From assembly GCF_963676285.1 (NCBI RefSeq), contig NZ_OY781063.1:1798001-1862000 (forward strand): DNA of 64,000 nt, read 5' to 3'. Source of the DNA: an uncultured Sphaerochaeta sp. (GTDB taxonomy: Bacteria; Spirochaetota; Spirochaetia; Sphaerochaetales; Sphaerochaetaceae). The position numbers were made by a program, and so were the translations under genes. Under the pieces are notes generated by a model. The model saw only the letters and a list, made by a program, of their open reading frames with translations, was not told the origin of the DNA and ran no database searches. Shown here in pieces: positions 43,553 through 51,443 of the stretch (its first letter is position 1; each line of letters starts with the position of its first letter).

Positions 43553-44484
43553 AACTATCCGCATTGAGCCGCCCCCTAATCGCCTCACTGCTTGCAAGTC
43601 TCTGTGCAATGCTTTGGGGGAGCGCCTATCCTTCCATAAAGTTGGGATATGAGTTGTTTCTGGTTGGTCCTGATGACACTGCTGCAAAAATGGCTTTTGC
43701 AGGACTACGATTTACCTTTGCAGGACTTCTGGTCCTTCTCTTCAGGTGCTTTCAGCAGGGGGAGAAACAGCGTTTTAAAACCTTGGATGGCAAGGCCTGG
43801 ATCCAGATACTTATGCTTGGCTTGCTACAGACCACCATCCATTATGCTTTCTTCTATATCGGGGTATCATATACCACTGGTGCCAAGAGTTCGATCCTGA
43901 ACTCCTCATCAGTCTTCTTCAGTGCACTGCTTGCCCACTGGGTATATGCAAATGACCATATCAGTGTGCGAAAGGGACTGGGTATCCTATTGGGATTTAT
44001 CTCGGTGGTCATGGTCAATCTTGAGCCCAATATAGGAATCTCGTTTTCTTTGAAAGGAGAGGGATTTGTAATAATTGCTGCTTTCCTCACCAGTGCAAGT
44101 GCGTTGTACAGCAAACGGGTAAGCAGGAAAATTGATCCAGTGCTGCTTACCAGCATGCAGCTCTTCCTTGGTGGACTTATCTTGCTTGCGCTCGCGTTGT
44201 CACAGGGAGCATCCTTTCCCACCAGCAGTCTTGGTGGATATGTTCTGCTACTCTATATGGCATCCCTAAGTGCTGTTGCCTTCTCTATCTGGACAACCTT
44301 ACTCAAGCACAACAAGGTCAGTTCCATCACGGTCTTCAACTTTCTTATACCTGTGGTAGGAACCTTCCTTTCTGCACTGCTATTAGGGGAGTCCATTTTT
44401 CGTTTGCAGTATCTTCTGGCGCTCCCCTTGGTGGTATCAGGTATTGTACTGGTAACTTATTCCAGTTCAAAAACACCGGTATAG
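43540..44484 (+). CDS. EamA/DMT-family transporter
   Basis: The 314-residue protein has ten membrane helices in two EamA repeats. The first begins LCAMLWGSAYPSIKLGYELF (about 22-41), and the second repeat starts GFVIIAAFLTSASALYSKR (about 178-196). DMT proteins export amino acids, metabolites or drugs; the substrate is unknown. GGAG precedes the ATG. It is coupled to the HAD gene. Its last 28 bases overlap the end of the convergent ABC exporter gene. Confidence 0.9.
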   Translation: MQQLKLSALSRPLIASLLASLCAMLWGSAYPSIKLGYELFLVGPDDTAAKMAFAGLRFTFAGLLVLLFRCFQQGEKQRFKTLDGKAWIQILMLGLLQTTIHYAFFYIGVSYTTGAKSSILNSSSVFFSALLAHWVYANDHISVRKGLGILLGFISVVMVNLEPNIGISFSLKGEGFVIIAAFLTSASALYSKRVSRKIDPVLLTSMQLFLGGLILLALALSQGASFPTSSLGGYVLLLYMASLSAVAFSIWTTLLKHNKVSSITVFNFLIPVVGTFLSALLLGESIFRLQYLLALPLVVSGIVLVTYSSSKTPV

Positions 44485-46322
44485 AGACGGTAGTACTGCC
44501 CCTTAAGTGCCATAAGTTCTGCGTGGGTTCCCTTCTCGATGATCTCTCCCATTTGCAACACCATGATAAGATCGGCGTTGTGTATGGTTGAAAGCCGATG
44601 GGCTATGACAAAGACAGTCCTGCCTTCCATCAAGGCATCCATTCCTTTCTGGACTACCTCCTCTGTATGGGTATCGATGCTGCTTGTTGCCTCATCAAGC
44701 ACCAATACTGGGGGGTCTGCTACAATGGCACGTGCAATGGAGATCAGCTGTCGCTGTCCTTGGGAGAGCGTGGATCCATCTCCACTGAGCTGGGTTTGAT
44801 ACCCTTGTGGCAGGTGTGCAATGAAGGAGTCTGCATTGGCCAGTTTTGCTGCCTTGATCACCTCGTCATCACTTGCTTCCAGGTTGCCGTAGCGAATATT
44901 GTCCATGACCGTTCCACTGAACAGATGTACATCCTGCAGTACAACTCCCAAGGAACGACGTAAGTCAGCCTTGCATATCTTGTTTATGTTGATGCCATCA
45001 TAACGGATTTTCCCATCCGCAAGATCGTAGAAGCGATTGATCAGGTTGGTGATGGTCGTTTTTCCTGCTCCGGTGGCCCCGACCAAGGCAATCTTCTGCC
45101 CTGGTTCTGCGTGTATGGTGATGTCCTTGAGTACCAAGGTCTCCTCTGTGTATCCAAAGTCTACACCAGAGAGCGAGACCCGTCCTTGTAACTCAGTAAG
45201 ATTTCCTGTTCTAGTATCTTTCCATGCCCAACGTTCAGTTCTCTTTTCAGTCTCTTCTCCTGTATCGGAAAGATTGACCAGGGTGATATATCCCTCATCA
45301 CCTTCTACTTCCTCATCGAGCAGCGCAAAGATACGCTTGGTACCTGCAAGTGCCATTACAACGGCATTCAGCTGGTTGGCCATCTGGTTGATCGGCATAT
45401 TGATCGTTCTGCTCAGTTGGAGGAAGGCAGCGATGATGCCAAGGGTCAATGCCCCAATACCGTGAATCGCCAACATGCCTCCGGCAATTGCGACCAATAC
45501 GTACTGGATGTAACTGATATTACCCATGATCGGCATAAGGATGTTTGCAAAACGGTTGGCATTGAATGCATGGTTGTTAAGCTCCTCATTCAAAACATCA
45601 AATCGATTCTTTGCCTTCTCTTCATAGGTGAAAACCTTGATGATCTTCTGTCCGTTGATCATCTCTTCTATATACCCATTTGTTTTCCCGATAGCCTTCT
45701 GCTGCTCAACAAAGTATGCACCGCTTTTGCCTGCAACAAAGGAGGAGATGCGTAGCATGATTGCAAGTGAGAACAAAACAACCAAGGTCAGCTGCCAGCT
45801 GGTAAACAGCATGGCAAAGAAAATTGCCAGTACTGTGATGATCGAGTTTACAAAGTTCGGGATTGATTGGCTCACCATCTGCCTGAGGGTATCGGTGTCG
45901 TTAGTATAGAGACTCATCTGGTCTCCATGGGATTGTGTGTCAAAGAACCTGATAGAAAGCTTCTGCATATGGGTGAACATCCCATCGCGTAGCGTTTTCA
46001 GTGTTCCCTGGGAAATGGTAATCATCAAGCGATTATACATAAAAGTAGCAATGACACCTGCAGCGTATATTGCTGCCATCACCAGAAGCGCCTGTATCAG
46101 CGGGATGAAAGAAGCTGTTTCGGGGTTTTGTGCCATTGGTACGATATACGTGTCGATCAGGAGGCGCAGGAACAGTGAGCCTGCAACAGAGGCAAGTGCA
46201 CTTACAACGATACAACAGAGGACAACAAGGAAGCGCAGTTTATACGGTACAAATATGTAGGTGAAGAGACGTTTCAGGGTTGGCCAGTCGAACTTGGGCA
46301 TCTTGGAGTGGGGTTTGTTCAT
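44457..46322 (-). CDS. ABC exporter subunit B (canonical ATPase site)
   Basis: The 621-residue half-transporter has six membrane helices (about 1-330) and a nucleotide-binding domain. Walker A is GATGAGKTT, the signature is LSQGQRQL, and Walker B is VLVLDEATSSID with the catalytic Glu present. A ~30-residue insertion (EETEKRTERWAWKD) precedes the NBD. The start at 46322 has GGAGGA six bases upstream and overlaps the stop of the partner gene as ATGA. Together they form a heterodimeric multidrug/lipid-type exporter (TM287/288, LmrCD class). Confidence 0.92.
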   Translation of the reverse strand: MNKPHSKMPKFDWPTLKRLFTYIFVPYKLRFLVVLCCIVVSALASVAGSLFLRLLIDTYIVPMAQNPETASFIPLIQALLVMAAIYAAGVIATFMYNRLMITISQGTLKTLRDGMFTHMQKLSIRFFDTQSHGDQMSLYTNDTDTLRQMVSQSIPNFVNSIITVLAIFFAMLFTSWQLTLVVLFSLAIMLRISSFVAGKSGAYFVEQQKAIGKTNGYIEEMINGQKIIKVFTYEEKAKNRFDVLNEELNNHAFNANRFANILMPIMGNISYIQYVLVAIAGGMLAIHGIGALTLGIIAAFLQLSRTINMPINQMANQLNAVVMALAGTKRIFALLDEEVEGDEGYITLVNLSDTGEETEKRTERWAWKDTRTGNLTELQGRVSLSGVDFGYTEETLVLKDITIHAEPGQKIALVGATGAGKTTITNLINRFYDLADGKIRYDGININKICKADLRRSLGVVLQDVHLFSGTVMDNIRYGNLEASDDEVIKAAKLANADSFIAHLPQGYQTQLSGDGSTLSQGQRQLISIARAIVADPPVLVLDEATSSIDTHTEEVVQKGMDALMEGRTVFVIAHRLSTIHNADLIMVLQMGEIIEKGTHAELMALKGQYYRLYTGVFELE

Positions 46323-48049
46323 GCTCGCTCCTCCTTGTGCATCTGGCTGCAATACATCTCTTTATACCGTGAACAACGATCCATCAGCTCTTTATGGGTA
46401 CCTGTATCATGTATTCTTCCGTCGTCGAGCATGATGATCCTGTCAGCATCCATTACCGAGGTTACACGTTGTGCAATGATGATCTTCGTGGTTTCTGGAA
46501 GTTCGCTGAGCAATCCTTCCCTGATAGCAGCATCTGTCTTGGTATCGACCGCGCTGGTTGAGTCGTCAAAAATGAGAATCTTTGGATGCTTGAGCAAGGC
46601 ACGTGCGATACACAATCTCTGTTTCTGCCCTCCGGAGACATTGGAACCATCCTGTTCGATATAGGTTTCATACCCCTTGGGGAACTGCTGGATGAATCCA
46701 TCTGCTTGGGCAATATGGCAAGCCCATTTAAGCTCCTCATCGCTTGCATGCTCATTTCCCCAACGAAGATTTTCTGCAATTGTTCCGCTGAAAAGAAGAT
46801 TCTTTTGCAGTACCATGCCGACCTCTTTCCTGAGACTTTCCAATGCATAGTCTCTTACATCCACTCCTCCAACCTTAACTGACCCCCTGAAGGTGTCATA
46901 GAGGCGTGGGATCAACTGGACGAGGGAACTTTTTGCACTACCGGTTGGACCAAGGATGCCAATGGTCTGTCCACTTTCAATATCTAGGTTGATATCGTAG
47001 AGACATCGCTTCTCTTTGGTCTTTGTATAGCTGAAGTCCACATGGGAAAAGCTAATTGACCCATCAGCAACCGTGGTGATGGCGTTTTTCTTTTCCTCTA
47101 AGTCACTCGTTTCGATGAGCACTTCCTCGATCCGTACTGCTGAGGCCCTGCTGATGGTAATCATGACCACAACCATGGAGAACATCATCAGGCTCATCAG
47201 AATCTGGGATGTGTAGGTGATGAAGCTCATCAGCTCACCTGCCGTCATGGATGAGGCGACAATCAAGCGGGCAGCAATATAGCTGATCGAGAGCAGGCTG
47301 AGGTACATCATTCCCTGCATCAGGGGACTGTTGAAAGCAATGATCTTCTCAGCCTTGCTGAAGTCGTCATAAATGTCGGAAGAAACCACTTCAAATTTCT
47401 TTACTTCATGTGCTTCCCTGACAAACGACTTAACCACCCTGATTCCCCTGATATTCTCCTGAACCACGGTATTGAGCCGGTCATAGGTCTTGAATACCCG
47501 AGTGAAGATGGGATAGGCGGCCCTGATCAGGAAAAAGAGACCGATAGCCAGGAGGGGGAGTGCAACAAGATAGACCAAGCTCAGTGTCCTGTTGATGGAT
47601 ACGGCCATGAAAAAAGCAAACACCAGCATTCCCGGGCTACGTACTGCGATACGGATAAGCATCTGATAAGCCCGTTGTACATTGGTGACATCGGTGGTGA
47701 GACGGGTTACCAAACTGCTGGTTGAGAACTTGTCGATATTGGCAAATGAGAAATCTTGTGTGTGATGATAGAGCTTTCTTCGTACATTCTTCGCGAAGCC
47801 CGTAGATGCTTCTGCAGCATAGTGACCTGAGAGCACCCCAAAAAGCAGCGCAATTGATGCACAAAGAAGGAGCAAAAGACCCCATTTTAAGATTTCACGT
47901 ATATTTCCTGCATCGATACCGCGGTCTATGAGGAATGCCATGAGAAAGGGGATGATGACATCCATGATCACTTCCAAGGTAACAAAGACCATGGTAAGGA
48001 TGGTAGAGCGTCGATATCCTACTGTTTGTTTTCGTAGTTCTGTAAACAT
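46319..48049 (-). CDS. ABC exporter subunit A (degenerate ATPase site)
   Basis: The 576-residue half-transporter has six membrane helices and an NBD. Walker A is GPTGSAKS, the signature is VSGGQKQR and Walker B is ILIFDDSTSAVD. The residue after the Walker B aspartate is Asp instead of the catalytic Glu, the hallmark of the degenerate site in heterodimeric exporters. It overlaps the 3' end of the marR gene by 31 bases and the partner gene by four, so all three are one transcription unit. Confidence 0.92.
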   Translation of the reverse strand: MFTELRKQTVGYRRSTILTMVFVTLEVIMDVIIPFLMAFLIDRGIDAGNIREILKWGLLLLLCASIALLFGVLSGHYAAEASTGFAKNVRRKLYHHTQDFSFANIDKFSTSSLVTRLTTDVTNVQRAYQMLIRIAVRSPGMLVFAFFMAVSINRTLSLVYLVALPLLAIGLFFLIRAAYPIFTRVFKTYDRLNTVVQENIRGIRVVKSFVREAHEVKKFEVVSSDIYDDFSKAEKIIAFNSPLMQGMMYLSLLSISYIAARLIVASSMTAGELMSFITYTSQILMSLMMFSMVVVMITISRASAVRIEEVLIETSDLEEKKNAITTVADGSISFSHVDFSYTKTKEKRCLYDINLDIESGQTIGILGPTGSAKSSLVQLIPRLYDTFRGSVKVGGVDVRDYALESLRKEVGMVLQKNLLFSGTIAENLRWGNEHASDEELKWACHIAQADGFIQQFPKGYETYIEQDGSNVSGGQKQRLCIARALLKHPKILIFDDSTSAVDTKTDAAIREGLLSELPETTKIIIAQRVTSVMDADRIIMLDDGRIHDTGTHKELMDRCSRYKEMYCSQMHKEERA

Positions 48050-48489
48050 ATCGTTTCCAAATTCCTTCTGATTGTATCAGCGATTGCGAAGAACTGCTGC
48101 AGTTGTTCCTCACTGAGGCCTTGTCTCATGGCCAGCTCGAACTCTTGTACCAGATGAAAGTGTTCTGCACACTTCTGTTTTGCGGGCTCTGTCAAAACAA
48201 CCCACTTCTGTCGTTTATCTTCTTCCGATTCTTCCCGTACGATCAAACCGTCCCTCTCCATTCCCTTGAGGATATTGGTCATGGTTGAACGGCGAATACC
48301 CAAATGCTGCTGTAGTTCGCTTTGCAACAATCGGGTTTTCTGATGATGAGCGAAGTATCCTAGAAGATGACTCTGCACAACAGATCCGCTGGATTCTTCA
48401 TCGAGTTTCAGCAGCTTCGTCATACTCCGGCGGAGGAGGTGTGAGAGTGTTTTTATGGTATGTCCGATATGTCGAGGTTCTTCTTTCAA
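48019..48489 (-). CDS. MarR-family transcriptional regulator
   Basis: The 156-residue winged-helix protein has the MarR core: LLQSELQQHLGIRRSTMTNILKGMERDGLI (about 55-84, quoted in pieces as LQQHLGIRRSTMTNILK and GMERDGLIVR) and the beta wing EDKRQKWVVLTE. It heads the operon with the ABC exporter. A perfect inverted repeat sits over its own promoter, so it is likely a local repressor released by a drug-like ligand. Confidence 0.92.
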   Translation of the reverse strand: MKEEPRHIGHTIKTLSHLLRRSMTKLLKLDEESSGSVVQSHLLGYFAHHQKTRLLQSELQQHLGIRRSTMTNILKGMERDGLIVREESEEDKRQKWVVLTEPAKQKCAEHFHLVQEFELAMRQGLSEEQLQQFFAIADTIRRNLETICLQNYENKQ

Positions 48490-48502
48490 TCGCCTGTCTC
48501 TT

Positions 48503-48520
48503 TTGTTAGGTTGCTAACAA
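48503..48520. promoter_or_regulatory. Probable MarR operator
   Basis: A perfect inverted repeat TTGTTAG-GTTG-CTAACAA lies over the predicted transcription start (about 48513) of the marR-ABC operon, 14-31 bases upstream of the marR ATG. The half-site length and spacing suit a MarR dimer. Confidence 0.65.
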
Positions 48521-48548
48521 TAATATCCATCTCCTTTCTGAAAGGCAA
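48520..48548 (-). promoter_or_regulatory. Promoter of the marR-ABC exporter operon
   Basis: On the minus strand a -35 TTGCCT (48543-48548) and a -10 TATTAT (48520-48525) are 17 bp apart. The palindrome at 48503-48520 begins at the -10. Confidence 0.6.
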
Positions 48549-48571
48549 GCAGGTTGGATGAAGAAGTATGA

Positions 48572-48599
48572 AGAAAAATCAGGCCCCCGAACGGGGGCC
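48572..48599 (-). terminator. Terminator after pgi
   Basis: On the minus strand an eight-pair GC stem (GGCCCCCG / CGGGGGCC) is followed by TGATTTTTC. It lies 14 bases behind the pgi stop. Confidence 0.85.
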
Positions 48600-48613
48600 G
48601 TGGAGAAAACGGA

Positions 48614-50185
48614 TTAGAGAAGGTCTGTGAAGGCCTTGAGGACCTCATCACCTTCACATCCATTGAGTACCTTGGTTGCGAGTACCTTGCCCAATTGTAC
48701 CCCCTCCTGGTCAAAGCTATTGAGATTCCAGATGAATCCTTGGAACATTACCTTGTTCTCATAGTGGGCAAGCAAGGAGCCGAGAACTACGGGATCAAGC
48801 TGTTTTGCATAGAGCAAGCTGCATGGACGGTTGCCACAGAACTGCTTGTTCGGGTTTGCATCATCCTTTCCACGGGCAAAGGCAACTATCTGAGCAACGA
48901 GATTGGCATTGAGCTTCTCTTGGCTGCTCGAGCCTTCCACCAGGATGTCTTTCTCATATTGGGAAACGGAGAATCCGATGAACTGCAGGGGAACGATATC
49001 AGTCCCTTGGTGAAGCAGTTGATAGAAGGAGTGCTGTCCATTGGTTCCGGGCTCCCCAAAGATAACCGGCCCGGTGGGATAGGAGAGCTCTTCTCCATCT
49101 CTGTTCACGTGTTTTCCGTTGCTCTCCATGTCCAGCTGTTGCAAGTGAGCCGGGAAGCGACTCAATGCCTGTGAATAGGGCAGGATTGCGGTACTGGGGT
49201 AGTGAAGGACATTGCGTAGGTAGACACCGAGAAGAGCATCAAGGAGTGCGGCGTTCTCTATGATCTTGGGCGAGCGTGCTGCCATGTCACCTTGGTGTGC
49301 ACCATCGAGGAACATCCTCACTGTTTCAAATCCATAGGCGAGGGAGAGAATGACGGCACCCACTGCGCTGGTGGAACTGTACCTTCCTCCGATGTAGTCA
49401 TCGATGAAGAATGCATCAAGGACGGAGGATGAGGATGCAAGGGGACTGCTCTTGCTGGTTACTGCTACCATATGCTTTGCAGGATCAATGCCCTTGATAC
49501 CGCTTTTCTTGATGGCTTCAATAACCAAGTCCCTGTTGGTCAGGGTTTCGAGTGTTGTCCCGCTCTTGGAAACCAAGATAAAGAGTGTACGCTCCAAGTC
49601 CAGTTGGTCGATTACAGCCTGGGCATCATCAGGGTCGACATTACTAATGAACTGGGCGTTCATTTGCTGAATGCCTTCTTTGGTGCACCAACCCTTCAAT
49701 GCCAGATAGATGGCTCTTGGTCCTAGATCGCTTCCCCCAATGCCTATCTGTACTACCGTGGTGAATCGTTTTCCTGTTGATCCCACAAGTTTTCCGCTGC
49801 GAACAGCATCGGAAAAGTGCTTGATCCTGGAAAGCTGCTCTTCGTAGAAAGCCCCTTTGTCTTCACCGTCTGCCTCTACCGTTTTCCCAATCTGACCACG
49901 TGTGAGATGGTGCAACACCAGTCGCTTCTCCCCAGTGTTCATGACCTCGCCATCAACAAGTGCCTGATACTTCTGGGTAAGTTGGAGTTCATCACTCATC
50001 TGTTGGAGGACTGAAAGATGGTTCTCGCCAACGGGCATGGCTGCATAGTTGTACATCAGCGTATCGCTGGCTTTGACTTGGTAGGATTTGATGCGCTCTG
50101 GATGCAGGATTTGTGTCAGATCACTTGCCTCCAGGTTATTCAGCGCTTGAAATGAAGTACTTGTATCGAGATTCTTGTATGTCAT
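48614..50185 (-). CDS. pgi: Glucose-6-phosphate isomerase
   Basis: PGI interconverts glucose-6-phosphate and fructose-6-phosphate, directly upstream of the phosphofructokinase reaction encoded at 41 kb. The 523-residue protein has the family signatures VGIGGSDLGPRA (about 155-166), FILVSKSGTTLET (about 205-217), GGRYSSTSAVG (about 270) and the catalytic His region NGQHSFYQLLHQGTD (about 385). AAGGAG precedes the ATG. A terminator follows. Confidence 0.97.
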   Translation of the reverse strand: MTYKNLDTSTSFQALNNLEASDLTQILHPERIKSYQVKASDTLMYNYAAMPVGENHLSVLQQMSDELQLTQKYQALVDGEVMNTGEKRLVLHHLTRGQIGKTVEADGEDKGAFYEEQLSRIKHFSDAVRSGKLVGSTGKRFTTVVQIGIGGSDLGPRAIYLALKGWCTKEGIQQMNAQFISNVDPDDAQAVIDQLDLERTLFILVSKSGTTLETLTNRDLVIEAIKKSGIKGIDPAKHMVAVTSKSSPLASSSSVLDAFFIDDYIGGRYSSTSAVGAVILSLAYGFETVRMFLDGAHQGDMAARSPKIIENAALLDALLGVYLRNVLHYPSTAILPYSQALSRFPAHLQQLDMESNGKHVNRDGEELSYPTGPVIFGEPGTNGQHSFYQLLHQGTDIVPLQFIGFSVSQYEKDILVEGSSSQEKLNANLVAQIVAFARGKDDANPNKQFCGNRPCSLLYAKQLDPVVLGSLLAHYENKVMFQGFIWNLNSFDQEGVQLGKVLATKVLNGCEGDEVLKAFTDLL

Positions 50186-50211
50186 ATCTGTTCGCTCCTT
50201 ATGGTAGATGA

Positions 50212-50240
50212 ACGCCCCTCCATTGTATTCGGAGGGGCGT
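50212..50240 (-). terminator. Probable terminator after argR
   Basis: A perfect ten-pair stem (ACGCCCCTCC / GGAGGGGCGT) with a nine-base loop lies 18 bases behind the argR stop. The following minus-strand TTCATC is only weakly T-rich. Confidence 0.6.
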
Positions 50241-50257
50241 ATCTGAACAAGGTGTAA

Positions 50258-50728
50258 TTACTCTTCTATGTCGGGGATGCGTGTCTTGAAGCTCTCTTGC
50301 AGATCTTCCTTGGTCATCCCTTCGCGGAGGATGACAAAGATAGTGTCATCACCGGCCAAGGTTCCAAGGATCTCAGGGATTGCCAACACGTCCAAGGCAA
50401 TACCGACCGAATTGGCATGTCCCGGTCTGGTCTTGATAACGCCGAAGTTTCCTGAAAATTCGATGGACAGGATTCCTCTTCGTACATCTTGGATGTAGCT
50501 TTTCTCTGATTCACTGATCAGGTCATTTTCCGGCAAGCTATAGTAGTAGCCGGACCAACCATCGGAAATTTTTCCGACCTTGAGCATCTTCAAGTCGCGG
50601 GATAGTGTAGCCTGTGTGACTGTGTATCCCTCGGTTTTCAGCATCTCCAGCAGCGTATCCTGGTTGTCGATCCTATTGTTCTTGATAAGTTCCTTGACGA
50701 CCGCCAACCGGTTGTGTCGTTCCCTCAT
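50258..50728 (-). CDS. argR: Arginine repressor
   Basis: ArgR is an arginine-sensing hexameric repressor. The 156-residue protein has an N-terminal winged helix (LLEMLKTEGYTVTQATLSRDL, about 23-43, quoted in part) and the C-terminal oligomerisation and arginine-binding domain with TRPGHANSVG and GTLAGDDTIFVI. Its own promoter lies inside a double ARG box. No arginine biosynthesis genes other than carAB are in the window. Confidence 0.95.
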   Translation of the reverse strand: MRERHNRLAVVKELIKNNRIDNQDTLLEMLKTEGYTVTQATLSRDLKMLKVGKISDGWSGYYYSLPENDLISESEKSYIQDVRRGILSIEFSGNFGVIKTRPGHANSVGIALDVLAIPEILGTLAGDDTIFVILREGMTKEDLQESFKTRIPDIEE

Positions 50729-50748
50729 GGTTTGGATTCTCCTGGAAT

Positions 50749-50783
50749 GGAATATTTATGCGTTTTACACGAATAAAGATACA
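50749..50783. promoter_or_regulatory. Double ARG box at the argR promoter
   Basis: Plus-strand box 1 (50749-50762) is GGAATATTTATGCG and box 2 (50770-50783) is CGAATAAAGATACA. Each has two mismatches to TGNATWWWWATNCA. They are exactly 21 bp apart, the spacing of classical paired ARG boxes. Box 2 covers the -10 of the argR promoter, so autorepression is predicted. Confidence 0.65.
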
Positions 50784-50804
50784 GTACTATTGACTCCTTT
50801 GCAA
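50776..50804 (-). promoter_or_regulatory. argR promoter
   Basis: On the minus strand a -35 TTGCAA (50799-50804) and a -10 TATCTT (50776-50781) are 17 bp apart. The -10 is inside ARG box 2. Confidence 0.5.
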
Positions 50805-50891
50805 GCTTCATGGCTTCTTTTTGTCGAACTCTTGACCGGCGACCTCGCTTATAGCATGCTACACAATAGTATGGAGTAAAGGGAGGATTGT

Positions 50892-51443
50892 ATGACAATT
50901 GTCTATATCTTGATTGTATTGGTGCTTCTGCTTGCCCTCTATGGGATTAGTGTCTATAACCGGTATGTCCGGCTTCGCAACCAGGCTGAAGAGGCAGAAT
51001 CAGCAATTGATGCTCATCTGAAACAACGCTATGACTTGGTCCCCAACCTTGTGGAGACGGTTAAAGGGTACGCGAAGCATGAGGAAGAGACCTTTACTAA
51101 GGTTATCGAGGCCAGGAATATGGCGATGAATGCATCAGGGATGGTAGACAAGAATGAGGCTAATAATGCTTTCAGCTCCACCCTTAAATCACTGTTTGCA
51201 CTCAGTGAGGCATACCCAGATCTGAAGGCTAACCAAGGATTCCTGGATCTCCAAGCCCAGTTGCAGAAGATTGAAGAGCAGTTGTTGAGTGCCCGTAAGT
51301 ATTACAATGCAATTATCAAGCAATTGAACACCATATGTGAGGTATTCCCTTCTTCAATCATCGCCTCGATGGCCCATTTCTCCAAGAAACCCTATTTGGA
51401 AATCGAGGAGGAGGCCCGTTCTCGTGTAGAGGTGAAGTTTTAA
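50892..51443 (+). CDS. LemA-family protein
   Basis: The 183-residue protein has one N-terminal membrane helix (IVYILIVLVLLLALYGISVY) followed by the LemA helical domain: YNRYVRLRNQAEEAESAID, QRYDLVPNLVETVKGYA, and YNAIIKQLNTICEVFPS. LemA proteins expose a coiled domain and are often paired with DUF2207 or M48 proteins, as here. GGGAGGA precedes the ATG. It is co-transcribed with the next gene (TAATG overlap). Confidence 0.93.
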   Translation: MTIVYILIVLVLLLALYGISVYNRYVRLRNQAEEAESAIDAHLKQRYDLVPNLVETVKGYAKHEEETFTKVIEARNMAMNASGMVDKNEANNAFSSTLKSLFALSEAYPDLKANQGFLDLQAQLQKIEEQLLSARKYYNAIIKQLNTICEVFPSSIIASMAHFSKKPYLEIEEEARSRVEVKF

